Shown one piece after another: positions 44,453-52,293 of a stretch of DNA of 64,000 bases. The notes beneath the pieces are model-generated. The model was given only the letters and a program-made list of their open reading frames with translations, was not told the DNA's origin and ran no database searches. The stretch is from Streptomyces sp. CB02414 (GTDB lineage Bacteria; Actinomycetota; Actinomycetes; Streptomycetales; Streptomycetaceae). The translations under genes were made by a program, and so were the position numbers. Every line of letters starts with the position of its first letter. Position 1 is the stretch's first letter. The stretch spans positions 434,001-498,000 of the forward strand of contig NZ_LIPF01000004.1 of assembly GCF_001905385.1 (NCBI RefSeq), in the 5' to 3' direction.

Positions 44453-46855
44453 TCAGGAGACGGAGGTCCCGAAGATCCCCAGTTCGTGGATCGAGTAGCC
44501 CCACGTCGTCCTCCGTTCGATGCCCTGGACGCGGATATGGCTGACGGCCTCGTCGCCGGCGAGGCGTACGACGTCGTTGCCGCAGTCCTGCGGGCGCTGC
44601 GTGGACACGGTCTTCCAGTTCACGCCGTCCGCGGAGGTCTGGACGGCGTACTCCGTCGCGCACGCGCTCTCCCAGGCGACGGTCACCGCGGCCACCTTCG
44701 CGGGGGCGGCCAGCTCGACCTGCACCCACGCGTCGTCCGAGTAGCCGGAGGCCCAGCGGGTGCCCATGGAACCGTCGTTGACGTGGCGCGGGGCCAGCCG
44801 GTCGAGGTCCTGCTCCACGCTGGAGGCCGACGCGGTCCCCTTCAACGCCAGGTTCTCCGTGCCGCCGGCGGAGTCCCACAGCTGGAGCCTGAGCCCGGCC
44901 TGGAAGAGGAACGTGTCGAGCACACCGTCACCGACCTTGGGCTGGACCGATCCCCAGGAGTTGCGCGGCGGGTCGGTCCGCACGGCACGCGCCTGCCGCT
45001 GCAGTGCGTCGGACTCGGCCAGCAGCCGGTCGGAGGTCTCCTTGTCGCCGGCCTGCCGTGCCGCGAGGGCGTCGAGCATCCTCACCATTGCCGTGCCCCA
45101 CAGCTCGGTGGCGTCCAGCCACGGGGCGGCGTCGACGGTGAAGCCCTTTTCCACGGCGCCGCCGCGGATGGTGGCCGGGGCGCGTTCGACGGCCCGCGCG
45201 TAGGTGCGCAGGGACTTGACCGCCGCGGTCCGGTCACCCTGGTCCCACGCCGTCCAGAACCGTGTGACGCGGCGGGCGAGTTCGGGGGCCTGGGGCTGCC
45301 AGGGCGTGGCGCCGAAGGTCGGGGCCATGTGTTCGAGGTCTCCGAAGACGAGCAGGGCCTCGGTGGCCTGCCGGTCGCCGCCCGCGAGGTAGGCCATGGC
45401 GCTGCGCCAGTTCTTGCCCGGGTCGTAGGCGTGGTCGTTCCAGGTGAAGTCCGCCGTGCCGAAGACGGCCACCTTGCTGGCGTACGGCTGGTTCATGGGG
45501 TTGGCCACGATGCCGGACAGGTGCTCGGACAGGCCTGCTTCACGCTTGTCGTACGGGGCGAGGAGCAGTCGCCCGCTGGTGTTGCCGAAGTCGTTGACCG
45601 GGTAGTTGTCCCACACGAAGACGTCGCGGCCGAAGACCTCCGCCGCCTGTTCCGCCTCCTTGTTGGTGATCCGCGTCGGCACGACGCCCACGCCGGTCCA
45701 CTGGACCTCGACCGCCGGGTCCAGGCCGCCGCGCAGGGCCTGCTTGTAGGCCGAGTCCGTGTTGTTGTAGTACTCGGTGGGCACCATCTGCAGCGGCCAC
45801 GTGCCCTCGTGGGTGGCGACGAAGGTGCGCTGTACGTCGTTGAGCAGGTCGACCTGCGCCTTTCCGGCGGCTCCCGCGCCGGGTTCGCCGTAGACCGTCC
45901 GGTCGGCCTCGCAGTTCCAGCTGGTGTAGTTGATGTCGTCGAGCGGGATGGAGAAGGCGCGGGTCCCCAGGTCGTACAGGGCCTGGAGCTTGTCCTTGAG
46001 CGCCTTGCGGTCGGCGGGGTCGGAGTAGCAGATCGACTCGCCGGGGGAGACGGCGAAGGTGAAGCGCACATGATTCGCCGTGGCCCGGTCCACCAGTTCG
46101 CCCAGCTCCGCCAGCTTGTCCGCCGGGTAGGGCTCGCGCCACTTGCCCCGGTGGTAGGGGTCGTCCTTGGGTGCGTAGATGTAGGTGTTCGCCTTGACGT
46201 CCCCGTAGAAGTCCATCTGGTCGAGGCGCTCGGCGTGCGTCCACGGCTGCCCGTAGAAGCCCTCGATGGTGCCCCGCAGCGGCATCGACGGGAAGTCGCT
46301 GACCCGCACGCCCGCCACTTTCCAGCCCTTGCCGCCTGTGCGGACGAAGAGCTGGCGCAGGGTCTGCACGGCGTAGAACTGCCCGGCGGCGTCCTGCCCG
46401 CCGAGCGTGATCCGCGAGCCCTTGCCGGCTCCCGTGGCCCGCAGGGCGTAACCCTCCGCGTGGTCCGGCACCGCCGTGCTCCCGAGCGCCTCGGCGATGT
46501 CGGGGCGCGCGCCCGGGCCCAGCCGCACCGTGAGCAGGCCGGCGGCGGCCCTGGGGACCTTTCCGGGGGCTACGACGTCGACCCGGTCGGCGCCGTGCGC
46601 CTTCAGCTCCTCCACAAGGCGGTCCCGGGCGGCCGCGTCGGTGTCCTCGTCGGCCACGACGATCACCCGGCCGGTCACGACGGCGTCCTCACCTGCGGGA
46701 GTGAGGGACTGCGGGGTCGGTGAGACGGGCGGTACGCCGGACGCCACGAGGGGGTGGGGGTCCGCTGCGGCGGCCGGCAGGGTCTCGAGTGCCATGGTAC
46801 TTGCGAGTGCGAAGCAGAGACTGACCGATGTCATGATGCTCACGCGTCTTTGCAT
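44453..46855 (-). CDS. Secreted GH84 beta-N-acetylglucosaminidase with C-terminal F5/8C domain
   Basis: An 800-residue secreted enzyme. The signal peptide (SIMTSVSLCFALASTMALETLPAAAA) is followed by a GH20b-like N-terminal domain, the GH84 barrel and helical domains, and a C-terminal F5/8C (CBM32-like) module. The barrel begins MPLRGTIEGFYGQPWTHAERL. The catalytic Asp pair is Asp306-Asp307 in IPLDDINY, as in NagJ and human OGA. It releases beta-GlcNAc from glycoconjugates by substrate assistance. GGAGAG lies 5 bases before ATG 46855. Two dre-like sites upstream place it in the DasR (GlcNAc) regulon by inference. Confidence 0.93.
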   Translation of the reverse strand: MQRRVSIMTSVSLCFALASTMALETLPAAAADPHPLVASGVPPVSPTPQSLTPAGEDAVVTGRVIVVADEDTDAAARDRLVEELKAHGADRVDVVAPGKVPRAAAGLLTVRLGPGARPDIAEALGSTAVPDHAEGYALRATGAGKGSRITLGGQDAAGQFYAVQTLRQLFVRTGGKGWKVAGVRVSDFPSMPLRGTIEGFYGQPWTHAERLDQMDFYGDVKANTYIYAPKDDPYHRGKWREPYPADKLAELGELVDRATANHVRFTFAVSPGESICYSDPADRKALKDKLQALYDLGTRAFSIPLDDINYTSWNCEADRTVYGEPGAGAAGKAQVDLLNDVQRTFVATHEGTWPLQMVPTEYYNNTDSAYKQALRGGLDPAVEVQWTGVGVVPTRITNKEAEQAAEVFGRDVFVWDNYPVNDFGNTSGRLLLAPYDKREAGLSEHLSGIVANPMNQPYASKVAVFGTADFTWNDHAYDPGKNWRSAMAYLAGGDRQATEALLVFGDLEHMAPTFGATPWQPQAPELARRVTRFWTAWDQGDRTAAVKSLRTYARAVERAPATIRGGAVEKGFTVDAAPWLDATELWGTAMVRMLDALAARQAGDKETSDRLLAESDALQRQARAVRTDPPRNSWGSVQPKVGDGVLDTFLFQAGLRLQLWDSAGGTENLALKGTASASSVEQDLDRLAPRHVNDGSMGTRWASGYSDDAWVQVELAAPAKVAAVTVAWESACATEYAVQTSADGVNWKTVSTQRPQDCGNDVVRLAGDEAVSHIRVQGIERRTTWGYSIHELGIFGTSVS

Positions 46856-46868
46856 GGACTCTCCAAGC

Positions 46869-46882
46869 TTGGTCTGGACCAA
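46869..46882. promoter_or_regulatory. DasR-type dre site 1 before GH84
   Basis: TTGGTCTGGACCAA is a near-perfect dyad; its core TGGTCTGGACCA differs by one base from the dre core TGGTCTAGACCA. It lies 13 bases upstream of the start codon, overlapping the leader. Confidence 0.75.
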
Positions 46883-46940
46883 CAAGTTCCCTTGTCCTGA
46901 GCGATGATGAGGGATCAACGGGTCAAGACGTAAGACGTGT

Positions 46941-46954
46941 GGGGTCTAGACCTC
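46941..46954. promoter_or_regulatory. DasR-type dre site 2 before GH84
   Basis: GGGGTCTAGACCTC carries the exact central GGTCTAGACC (46943-46952) of the dre consensus with weaker flanks. It lies 85 bases upstream of the GH84 start. Confidence 0.65.
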
Positions 46955-47021
46955 TCATGCGTCCCCCTTTACTCTGGCCAACACCCGCATCCGGCCGTGC
47001 GGCCGCCGTCCCGACAGGCGG

Positions 47022-47951
47022 CTAGCGCAGGAGCCTGGCGCGGAGGAGCGCCAGGGTCCGCCTGTCCAGGCCGAGGCCGTCCGTCAGATAGCCGCGCAGG
47101 CTGCCGTAGTCCTCCTCGACCTGCTCCAACGCAGCCTCGAGATAGCCCGCGCGGACCTCCTGAAGGGGGATGAGCAGATCGGGGTCGCGCATGTAGCCGG
47201 ACTCCCTCAGCCCCTCGCGGACCTCGCGGTCCGCCTCCCGGCGGAAGGTGTTGGAGAGCAGGAAGTCCCGCTCGGCGGCCCGCGCCGGGACTCCGACGGC
47301 GCGCAGCAGGAGGTAGCTCATCCAGCCGGTGCGGTCCTTGCCCGAGGTGCAGTGGTAGAGCAGTGGCGTGCCCTTGGCGTGGGCCACGTCCCGCACCACC
47401 GCGGCGAACTGACGGCGGCTGTCCGCGTCGGTGACGAACGTGCGGTATATGGACCGCATCATCCGCTCGGCCCTGCCGCCACCGAGCGCCGCCTCCTGCG
47501 CGGCCGGGTCCTTGGAGCCGATGACCTCCGTCGTCCTGGCGTACAGACCCAGGTCGTCCACCGGCCGGGAGGTCACGGTGACACCCTCCGGGAGGCGGTC
47601 GGCGCCGTCGCGCCCGACCTCCTGGGGGAGGCGGAAGTCCACCACGGTGCGCAGGCGCAGCCCGGACAGCTTCGAGACGTCCCTCTCGGTGAGCCCGCTG
47701 AGCGCGTCGGCGCGGAAGACCCGGCCGTGGCGCACCTGACGGCCCCTGTCCGTGCGGTACCCGCCGAGATCGCGGACGTTGACCGCGTCCTGCAACGCGA
47801 TGTGGCGGACCTCGTCGGTGGTGGCCGCGGTGCGAGCGGCCGTCGCGGTGGGCTGCGCCATCGCCTCGGGGACGGCGCGGGCGGGGAGGGTGCCGAGTAC
47901 GACGACGGACACCAGGGCTCCGGCCGTACGACGGACACGGGAACCACGCAT
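47022..47951 (-). CDS. Secreted tyrosine/serine protein phosphatase (Y_phosphatase3)
   Basis: A 309-residue protein with a signal peptide (TAGALVSVVVLGTLPARA). The PTP domain starts NVRDLGGYRTDRGRQVRHGRVFRADAL, the family's N-terminal signature. The P-loop is HCTSGKDRTG, with Cys nucleophile and Arg, and includes the Lys-Asp pair typical of this lipid/Tyr phosphatase clade. The general acid is probably in LPQEVGRDG or VDDLGLY. It acts outside the cell; the substrate is unknown. GGAG lies 10 bases before ATG 47951. It is divergent from kshA. Confidence 0.9.
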   Translation of the reverse strand: MRGSRVRRTAGALVSVVVLGTLPARAVPEAMAQPTATAARTAATTDEVRHIALQDAVNVRDLGGYRTDRGRQVRHGRVFRADALSGLTERDVSKLSGLRLRTVVDFRLPQEVGRDGADRLPEGVTVTSRPVDDLGLYARTTEVIGSKDPAAQEAALGGGRAERMMRSIYRTFVTDADSRRQFAAVVRDVAHAKGTPLLYHCTSGKDRTGWMSYLLLRAVGVPARAAERDFLLSNTFRREADREVREGLRESGYMRDPDLLIPLQEVRAGYLEAALEQVEEDYGSLRGYLTDGLGLDRRTLALLRARLLR

Positions 47952-48049
47952 GAGATCAACTCCAGGCTGTGGGGAGGGACCTGACGGGGGAGTGCGCGGC
48001 GGAGAATGCCGCCCACTGCGTGCGTCGACCGAGGGGAGTACCGGCCGAC

Positions 48050-48059
48050 CAAACGTTTG
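48050..48059. promoter_or_regulatory. CAAACGTTTG palindrome in the phosphatase/kshA intergenic region
   Basis: A perfect 10-bp palindrome, 98 bases upstream of the phosphatase gene. It could be an operator for that gene. It does not resemble KstR sites. Confidence 0.3.
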
Positions 48060-48123
48060 TCAGGCGGAAGCTAGCAGCGGCCGGCCACCCCCGGGACCCT
48101 TCCGCCACCGCACGGCGCCGGCT

Positions 48124-48140
48124 TTCCCGGTGAGCGGGAA
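48124..48140 (+). promoter_or_regulatory. Steroid-regulon motif, kshA copy (best match)
   Basis: TTCCCGGTGAGCGGGAA fits YTCCCRSTGAGYGGGAR at all 17 positions; arms TTCCCG/CGGGAA flank GTGAG. It ends 94 nt before the kshA ATG. A -10-like TAGCCT (48172-48177) follows after 31 nt. A weaker inverted copy overlaps it downstream (about 48143-48159), giving a CGGTGAGCG...CGCTCACCG dyad. Confidence 0.65.
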
Positions 48141-48234
48141 TTCACGCTCACCGCTCGCGACGGACCCCGCCTAGCCTCCCGGAACGGCCCCGACGCCCCG
48201 CGACGGACATCCGTGCTCATCACTGGAGGAGAAG

Positions 48235-49419
48235 ATGACTGCTCTCAACGACGAGGTCCGGGTCATCGACGCGGGCAGGCCGCCCGCGCGCTTCGCCCGG
48301 GGCTGGCACTGCCTCGGCCTCGCCGACGGCTTCAAGGACGGCAGGCCGCACGAGATCGAGGCCTTCGGCACCAGACTGGTGGTCTTCCAGGGCCAGGAGG
48401 ACGGCGAACTGCACGTCCTGAACGCCTACTGCCCGCACATGGGCGGCAACCTCGCCCAGGGCAGCGTCAAGGGCGACGCCGTGGCCTGTCCGTTCCACGA
48501 CTGGCGCTGGTCGGGCAACGGCCGCTGCGCCGGCATCCCCTACGCCCGCCGGGTCCCGCTGCGCGCCCGCACGCGCGCCTGGACCACCCTGGAGCGCAAC
48601 AAGCAGCTCTTCGTCTGGAACGACCCCCAGGGCAACCCCCCGCCGCCCGAGGTCACCGTCCCCGAGATCGCCGGCATCCACGGCCCGGACGCCGACGAGT
48701 GGAGCGACTGGACCTGGCACACGCTCCGCGTCGACGGCGCCAACTGCCGCGAGATCGTGGACAACGTCGTGGACATGGCGCACTTCTACTACGTCCACTA
48801 CGCCTTCCCGGAGTACTTCAAGAACGTCTTCGACGGGCACGTGGCCACCCAGTACATGGAGAGCAGCCCGCGCGGCGACATGGAGCTCGGCACCCTGAGC
48901 GCGGGCCGCCTGCGGTCCGACGCCTCGTACTACGGACCCTCGTACATGATCGACAACCTGTACAGCGACGTCGGCGGCGGCGCCGAGATGGAGATCGTCC
49001 TGATCAACTGCCACTACCCGATCGACGAGAACAGCTTCCTGCTCCAGTACGGGGCGATCGTCAGGAGGCTCCCCGGGATGACGGACGAGCAGGCCGCCGA
49101 GGCCGCCCGGCTGACCGCGGACGGCGCGACCGTCGGCTTCGAGCAGGACGTGGCCATCTGGCGGAACAAGACCCGGATCGACAACCCCCTGCTGACCGAG
49201 GAGGACGGCCCGGTCTACCAACTGCGGCGCTGGTACGAGCAGTTCTACGTCGATGTCGACGACGTGAAGGACGAGATGGTGCGGCGTTTCGAGTTCGAGG
49301 TCGACACCGAGCGCGCCAACCGGGCCTGGCGCGCGGAGGTCGAGGAGAACCTCGCCCGCGCCGAGGCTCGGAAACTGGCCGGCGGCACGGCGGCCGGGAC
49401 GACGGAACCCGGCGTCTGA
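48235..49419 (+). CDS. kshA: KshA-type Rieske oxygenase (3-ketosteroid 9-alpha-hydroxylase, terminal oxygenase)
   Basis: A 394-residue Rieske non-heme iron oxygenase. The Rieske cluster ligands are Cys66/His68 (CPHMGG) and Cys85/His88 (CPFHDW). The mononuclear iron motif is NVVDMAHFYYVH (Asn177, Asp180, His183, His188), the KshA pattern. KshA hydroxylates C9 of 3-ketosteroids; with KstD this opens ring B. The reductase partner KshB is not in this window. The start has a strong GGAGGAG just upstream. The next gene begins one base after the stop. Confidence 0.87.
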   Translation: MTALNDEVRVIDAGRPPARFARGWHCLGLADGFKDGRPHEIEAFGTRLVVFQGQEDGELHVLNAYCPHMGGNLAQGSVKGDAVACPFHDWRWSGNGRCAGIPYARRVPLRARTRAWTTLERNKQLFVWNDPQGNPPPPEVTVPEIAGIHGPDADEWSDWTWHTLRVDGANCREIVDNVVDMAHFYYVHYAFPEYFKNVFDGHVATQYMESSPRGDMELGTLSAGRLRSDASYYGPSYMIDNLYSDVGGGAEMEIVLINCHYPIDENSFLLQYGAIVRRLPGMTDEQAAEAARLTADGATVGFEQDVAIWRNKTRIDNPLLTEEDGPVYQLRRWYEQFYVDVDDVKDEMVRRFEFEVDTERANRAWRAEVEENLARAEARKLAGGTAAGTTEPGV

Positions 49420-49420
49420 C

Positions 49421-49642
49421 ATGCGGCAGGTGGAGTGCGGGACCTGCGGCAACCAGGTCCTCTGCGAGAAGTTCAGCATGGCCCACACCTCGGTGCAGTG
49501 GACCGCGGACGCGGCCGTCGTCTGCGCGGAGTTCCGGGGCCGGGTGACCGGAAGCAGCGCCCGGATATGCACGTGCCGGGCGCTGCGCGACAGCATCGAC
49601 CGCGCCGTCGAGGACGGCACCCTGGAGGTCACCCATGGGTGA
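49421..49642 (+). CDS. Small Cys-rich protein between kshA and the HSD gene
   Basis: A 73-residue protein, MRQVECGTCGNQVLCEKFSMAHTSVQW..., with six cysteines: CGTC near the N-terminus, single Cys at about 15 and 35, and CTC at about 50. The spacing suggests a metal-binding (zinc or iron) mini-domain but is not a plant- or adrenodoxin-type ferredoxin. It starts one base after kshA and overlaps the next gene by eight bases, so it is translationally coupled to both. I do not know its function. A role in KshA assembly or electron transfer is a guess from position. Confidence 0.75.
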   Translation: MRQVECGTCGNQVLCEKFSMAHTSVQWTADAAVVCAEFRGRVTGSSARICTCRALRDSIDRAVEDGTLEVTHG

Positions 49643-50429
49643 GCCGGCGAGCACGTCGCGCACCTGCCTGGTCACCGGAGCGGCCTCCGGCATCGGCGAG
49701 GCCGCCGCCGCCCACCTGCGCGCGCGGGGCCACACCGTCGTCCGGGCCGACCTGGCGGGCGGTGACATCCGCGCCGACCTGTCCACGGCCGACGGCCGGG
49801 CCGAACTCGTGGCCCGTGCCCGCGAGCTGACCGGCGGCCGGCTCGACGCCGTCGTCGCCTGCGCGGGCGTCGCGCACTTCGACCCGGTCACCATCCGCGT
49901 CAACCACTTCGGCGCGGTGGCCACGCTGGAAGGGCTGCGCCCCCTGCTGGCGGCCGGCACCGACCCGCGGGCCCTGGTCATCGGCTCGATCGACTCCGTG
50001 CACCCGACCGACCCCGCGATCGTGGACGCCGCGCTCGCCGGTGACGAGGAGGCCGCGGTGACCGCCTCCCGGGCGGCCGTTGACCGGGGCGAGGGGCACC
50101 TCGTGTACTCCTCCTCCAAGGCCGCGGTCTCCCGCTGGGTCCGCCGCCTCGCGGTCACCGCCGAGTGGGCGGGCGCGGGCATCCCTCTCAACGCCGTCGC
50201 CCCCGGCGTCGTCGTCACGCCGATGACCCGCCCCATGCTGGACGACCCCGGGACGCGGGGGCTCGTCGAGCGGAGCGTGCCGATGCCGCTGCACGGCCAC
50301 GCCCGCCCCGAACGGATCGCCCCGCTGATCACGTGGCTGACCTCCCCGGAGAACGCCCTGGTGACCGGGCAGGTCGTCTTCGCCGACGGCGGGGCCGACG
50401 CCGTCCTGCGCGGCGACCGCACCTGGTGA
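49635..50429 (+). CDS. 3-alpha-hydroxysteroid dehydrogenase/carbonyl reductase-like SDR
   Basis: A 264-residue SDR resembling Comamonas 3-alpha-HSD/carbonyl reductase in layout: CLVTGAASGIGEAAAAHL, the short ADLSTADGRAELV strand that replaces the usual long middle region, VACAGVAHFDPVTIRVNHFGA, catalytic YSSSKAAVSRWVRR, and LNAVAPGVVVTPMTRPMLDDPGTRG. It would oxidise or reduce the 3-hydroxy/keto group of steroids with NAD(P). ATG 49635 lies in the end of the preceding gene with CTGGAGG upstream. The assignment to steroids fits the cluster. Confidence 0.82.
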   Translation: MGEPASTSRTCLVTGAASGIGEAAAAHLRARGHTVVRADLAGGDIRADLSTADGRAELVARARELTGGRLDAVVACAGVAHFDPVTIRVNHFGAVATLEGLRPLLAAGTDPRALVIGSIDSVHPTDPAIVDAALAGDEEAAVTASRAAVDRGEGHLVYSSSKAAVSRWVRRLAVTAEWAGAGIPLNAVAPGVVVTPMTRPMLDDPGTRGLVERSVPMPLHGHARPERIAPLITWLTSPENALVTGQVVFADGGADAVLRGDRTW

Positions 50430-50550
50430 GGCACGCGCCTGGCGACCACACACGGCAACGCACGGGAGCCGCACGACTCCATCGGCCCCGCGCCGACCGT
50501 CGCCGTCGTCCGGGCGAGGCCCGCCCGCGCCGCGAACAGCCCCGGGTTCC

Positions 50551-50571
50551 CCGGCCGCGCGCCGGCCGGGC
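50551..50571 (+). terminator. GC hairpin between the HSD gene and the SRPBCC gene
   Basis: CCCGGCC (50551-50557) and GGCCGGG (50565-50571) form a 7-bp stem in the otherwise featureless 223-bp gap. No T-run follows. It may be an attenuator or terminator. Confidence 0.3.
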
Positions 50572-50652
50572 GCTCGTGGGCCCGTCCGCCTCCCGACGCC
50601 GAACTGGGCGCTGTCCGGCGGCCGCGTCCCGAACCCCTACGAGGAGACGCCC

Positions 50653-51096
50653 ATGAACACCCGAACGCTCGAACGTTCCGCCGTGCTGGCGGCCGGCCCC
50701 GACGAGGTCTGGGCGGTCGTCGGTGACTTCGGCGGGCTCGCCGGCTGGCACCCGCACCTGCCGCCGTCCACGCTGGAGGACGGCGCCGACGCGGAAGTGC
50801 CCGGCGCCGTAAGGGCCTTCGCGGTCGGCGGGCAGGTCGTCGCCCGTGAGCTCCTGCTGGACCACGACGCCGAGGCCCGCCGGTACCGTTACGTGCTCCT
50901 CGACCCGGTGGCGCTGCCGGTGGACGAGTACGTGGCGACACTGGCCGTGCACCCGCACGCCGACGGGGCCGAGCTCCGGTGGTCGGCCGTCTACCGGGGC
51001 ACCGACGACGTGGTGCCGCGCGTGGAGTCGCTCTTCGGCGACGGGACCTACGGCACCGGACTCGACGCCCTGCGGGAACGCTTCGCCCGGCACTGA
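50653..51096 (+). CDS. SRPBCC-family lipid/polyketide-binding-like protein
   Basis: A 147-residue START-like (SRPBCC, polyketide cyclase/MxaD) protein: TLERSAVLAAGPDEVWAVVGDFGGLAGWHPHL at the N-terminus and a C-terminal helix LFGDGTYGTGLDALRERFARH. This fold makes a hydrophobic cavity for sterol-sized ligands. In the steroid cluster it may bind or isomerise an intermediate. No catalytic residues are evident. GAGGAG lies 6 bases before ATG 50653. It is convergent with the IclR regulator. Confidence 0.8.
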   Translation: MNTRTLERSAVLAAGPDEVWAVVGDFGGLAGWHPHLPPSTLEDGADAEVPGAVRAFAVGGQVVARELLLDHDAEARRYRYVLLDPVALPVDEYVATLAVHPHADGAELRWSAVYRGTDDVVPRVESLFGDGTYGTGLDALRERFARH

Positions 51097-51137
51097 CCGG
51101 ACCACGGACGGCAGGGCGCCACACCGGTCACGTCACG

Positions 51138-52010
51138 TCACATCCACTCGCTGGTGCGGAGCCAGGACATCATGCTGTCCATCACGGGCTGCGGCACACC
51201 GGCCTCGGGCAGCGCCGCGGCCGTCCGCGCCCGCTGCTTCGCGCGCTGCCCCGGCCCGAACATGGCCTGCCACACCGAGCGGGTGCAGCCCCGCACGGCA
51301 GGGGCGATCCGCTCCAGCTCGCGGTGGACGCCGTTGCCGCACACCGAGACCGAGGCCACCGCCCGGCCCGCTCCGCGCAGGGGCGCGGCCACGCAGAAGA
51401 CGCCCTGGAAACCCTCCTCGCAGTCGAACGCCACCCCGCGTTCCCGCACCATCGCCAGCTCGCTGCGGAAGGCCTCGGGCCGGGTGATGGTGCGCGGTGT
51501 CCGGGGCCGCAGCCCCTGCCGGATCACCGGCTCCACCAACGAGTCGTCGCTGAAGGCCAGGATCGCCTTGCCCGCCGCGGTGCAGTACGCGGGCTGCCGG
51601 CCACCCACCCGGGACGGCACACCGGAGTCGAGCGATCCGCCGATCCGCTCCAGGTAAACCACCTCGGTGCCGTCGAGCACCGCGAGGTGCACCAAGTGGC
51701 CGGTGGACTCGTGCAGCGCGTGCAGATGGGGCAGCGCCGCCCGCCGCAGCCGGTTGTGGTGCGAGGCCAGCGCGCCCAGCTCCAGCATGCCCATGCCCAG
51801 CCGGTAGTCACGGCCCTCGCGCTCCAGCCAGCGCTGCCGCACCAGTTGGTCGAGGATGCGGTGCGCCGAGGACCGGGGCAGACCGGAGCGCTGCACGACC
51901 TCGGTGAGGGTGAGCCGTGGCTGCCCGGTCTGGAACGCGCTCAGCACCCGCGCCGCCTTCTCCAGCAGGGACGGGGGCGGGCCCGAGGCATCGGCAGCAT
52001 GCGTGGTCAA
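51138..52010 (-). CDS. IclR-family regulator 1 of the steroid cluster
   Basis: A 290-residue IclR protein. The winged helix has LTLTEVVQRSGLPRSSAHRILDQLV and the effector domain has VYLERIGGSLDSGVPSRVGGRQPAYCTAAGKAILA. GGAGG five bases before a TTG at 52010 decides the start; upstream GTG 52016 lies on the ribosome-binding site itself. The protein is divergent from hsaA and paralogous to the IclR protein at 61818. The recognition helix LPRSSAHRILDQLVR is nearly identical in both, so they may share operators. Confidence 0.88.
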   Translation of the reverse strand: MTTHAADASGPPPSLLEKAARVLSAFQTGQPRLTLTEVVQRSGLPRSSAHRILDQLVRQRWLEREGRDYRLGMGMLELGALASHHNRLRRAALPHLHALHESTGHLVHLAVLDGTEVVYLERIGGSLDSGVPSRVGGRQPAYCTAAGKAILAFSDDSLVEPVIRQGLRPRTPRTITRPEAFRSELAMVRERGVAFDCEEGFQGVFCVAAPLRGAGRAVASVSVCGNGVHRELERIAPAVRGCTRSVWQAMFGPGQRAKQRARTAAALPEAGVPQPVMDSMMSWLRTSEWM

Positions 52011-52065
52011 CGGCACCTCCCGCACGGACGGCCGACCAGCCCGTGGCCGCGGCCGTGATCTCCGG

Positions 52066-52087
52066 TATTGCATGGATATTGCAGGGA
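52066..52087. promoter_or_regulatory. Tandem 11-bp direct repeat in the iclR1 promoter
   Basis: TATTGCATGGA (52066-52076) is followed immediately by TATTGCAGGGA (52077-52087), about 56 bases upstream of the TTG start. A repeat phased at one helical turn suggests a protein-binding site, perhaps for autoregulation. Confidence 0.4.
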
Positions 52088-52110
52088 ATGGTGACCGCTG
52101 CAAAGAGGCT

Positions 52111-52125
52111 GTTCGGTTGCGGAAC
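52111..52125. promoter_or_regulatory. GTTC...GAAC dyad in the iclR1-hsaA intergenic region
   Basis: GTTCGGTTGCGGAAC has symmetric GTTC/GAAC ends and resembles IclR-family operators. It lies 100 bases upstream of iclR1 and could be its autoregulatory site. Confidence 0.35.
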
Positions 52126-52182
52126 GGTAACGCGTGCCCTGCCTCCCGTCACCACCTCCGGCGCACCCGGTCACCACCACAC

Positions 52183-52199
52183 CTCCCGCTCAGTGGGAG
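52183..52199 (+). promoter_or_regulatory. Steroid-regulon motif, hsaA copy
   Basis: CTCCCGCTCAGTGGGAG, read on the other strand CTCCCACTGAGCGGGAG, fits YTCCCRSTGAGYGGGAR fully. It ends 94 nt before the hsaA ATG, exactly as the kshA copy does. TACGGT (52231-52236) follows after 31 nt. Confidence 0.65.
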
Positions 52200-52293
52200 A
52201 AGCCCGTTCCGCCGCGCCGGCGGCCGGACGTACGGTCCTGCCATCTCCACCCACCGGGACCTTCCACCAGGACGATCCGAGAAGGGACACTCC

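Noticed and set aside
48050..48059. CAAACGTTTG as a KstR site for the steroid genes
   Set aside because: KstR boxes are of the form TAGAACNNGTTCTA, and this one lies closer to the phosphatase gene and is not repeated in the cluster.
49635..49642. Eight-base overlap as a possible frameshift between the Cys-rich protein and the HSD gene
   Set aside because: Both proteins are complete with proper starts and stops; this is ordinary translational coupling.
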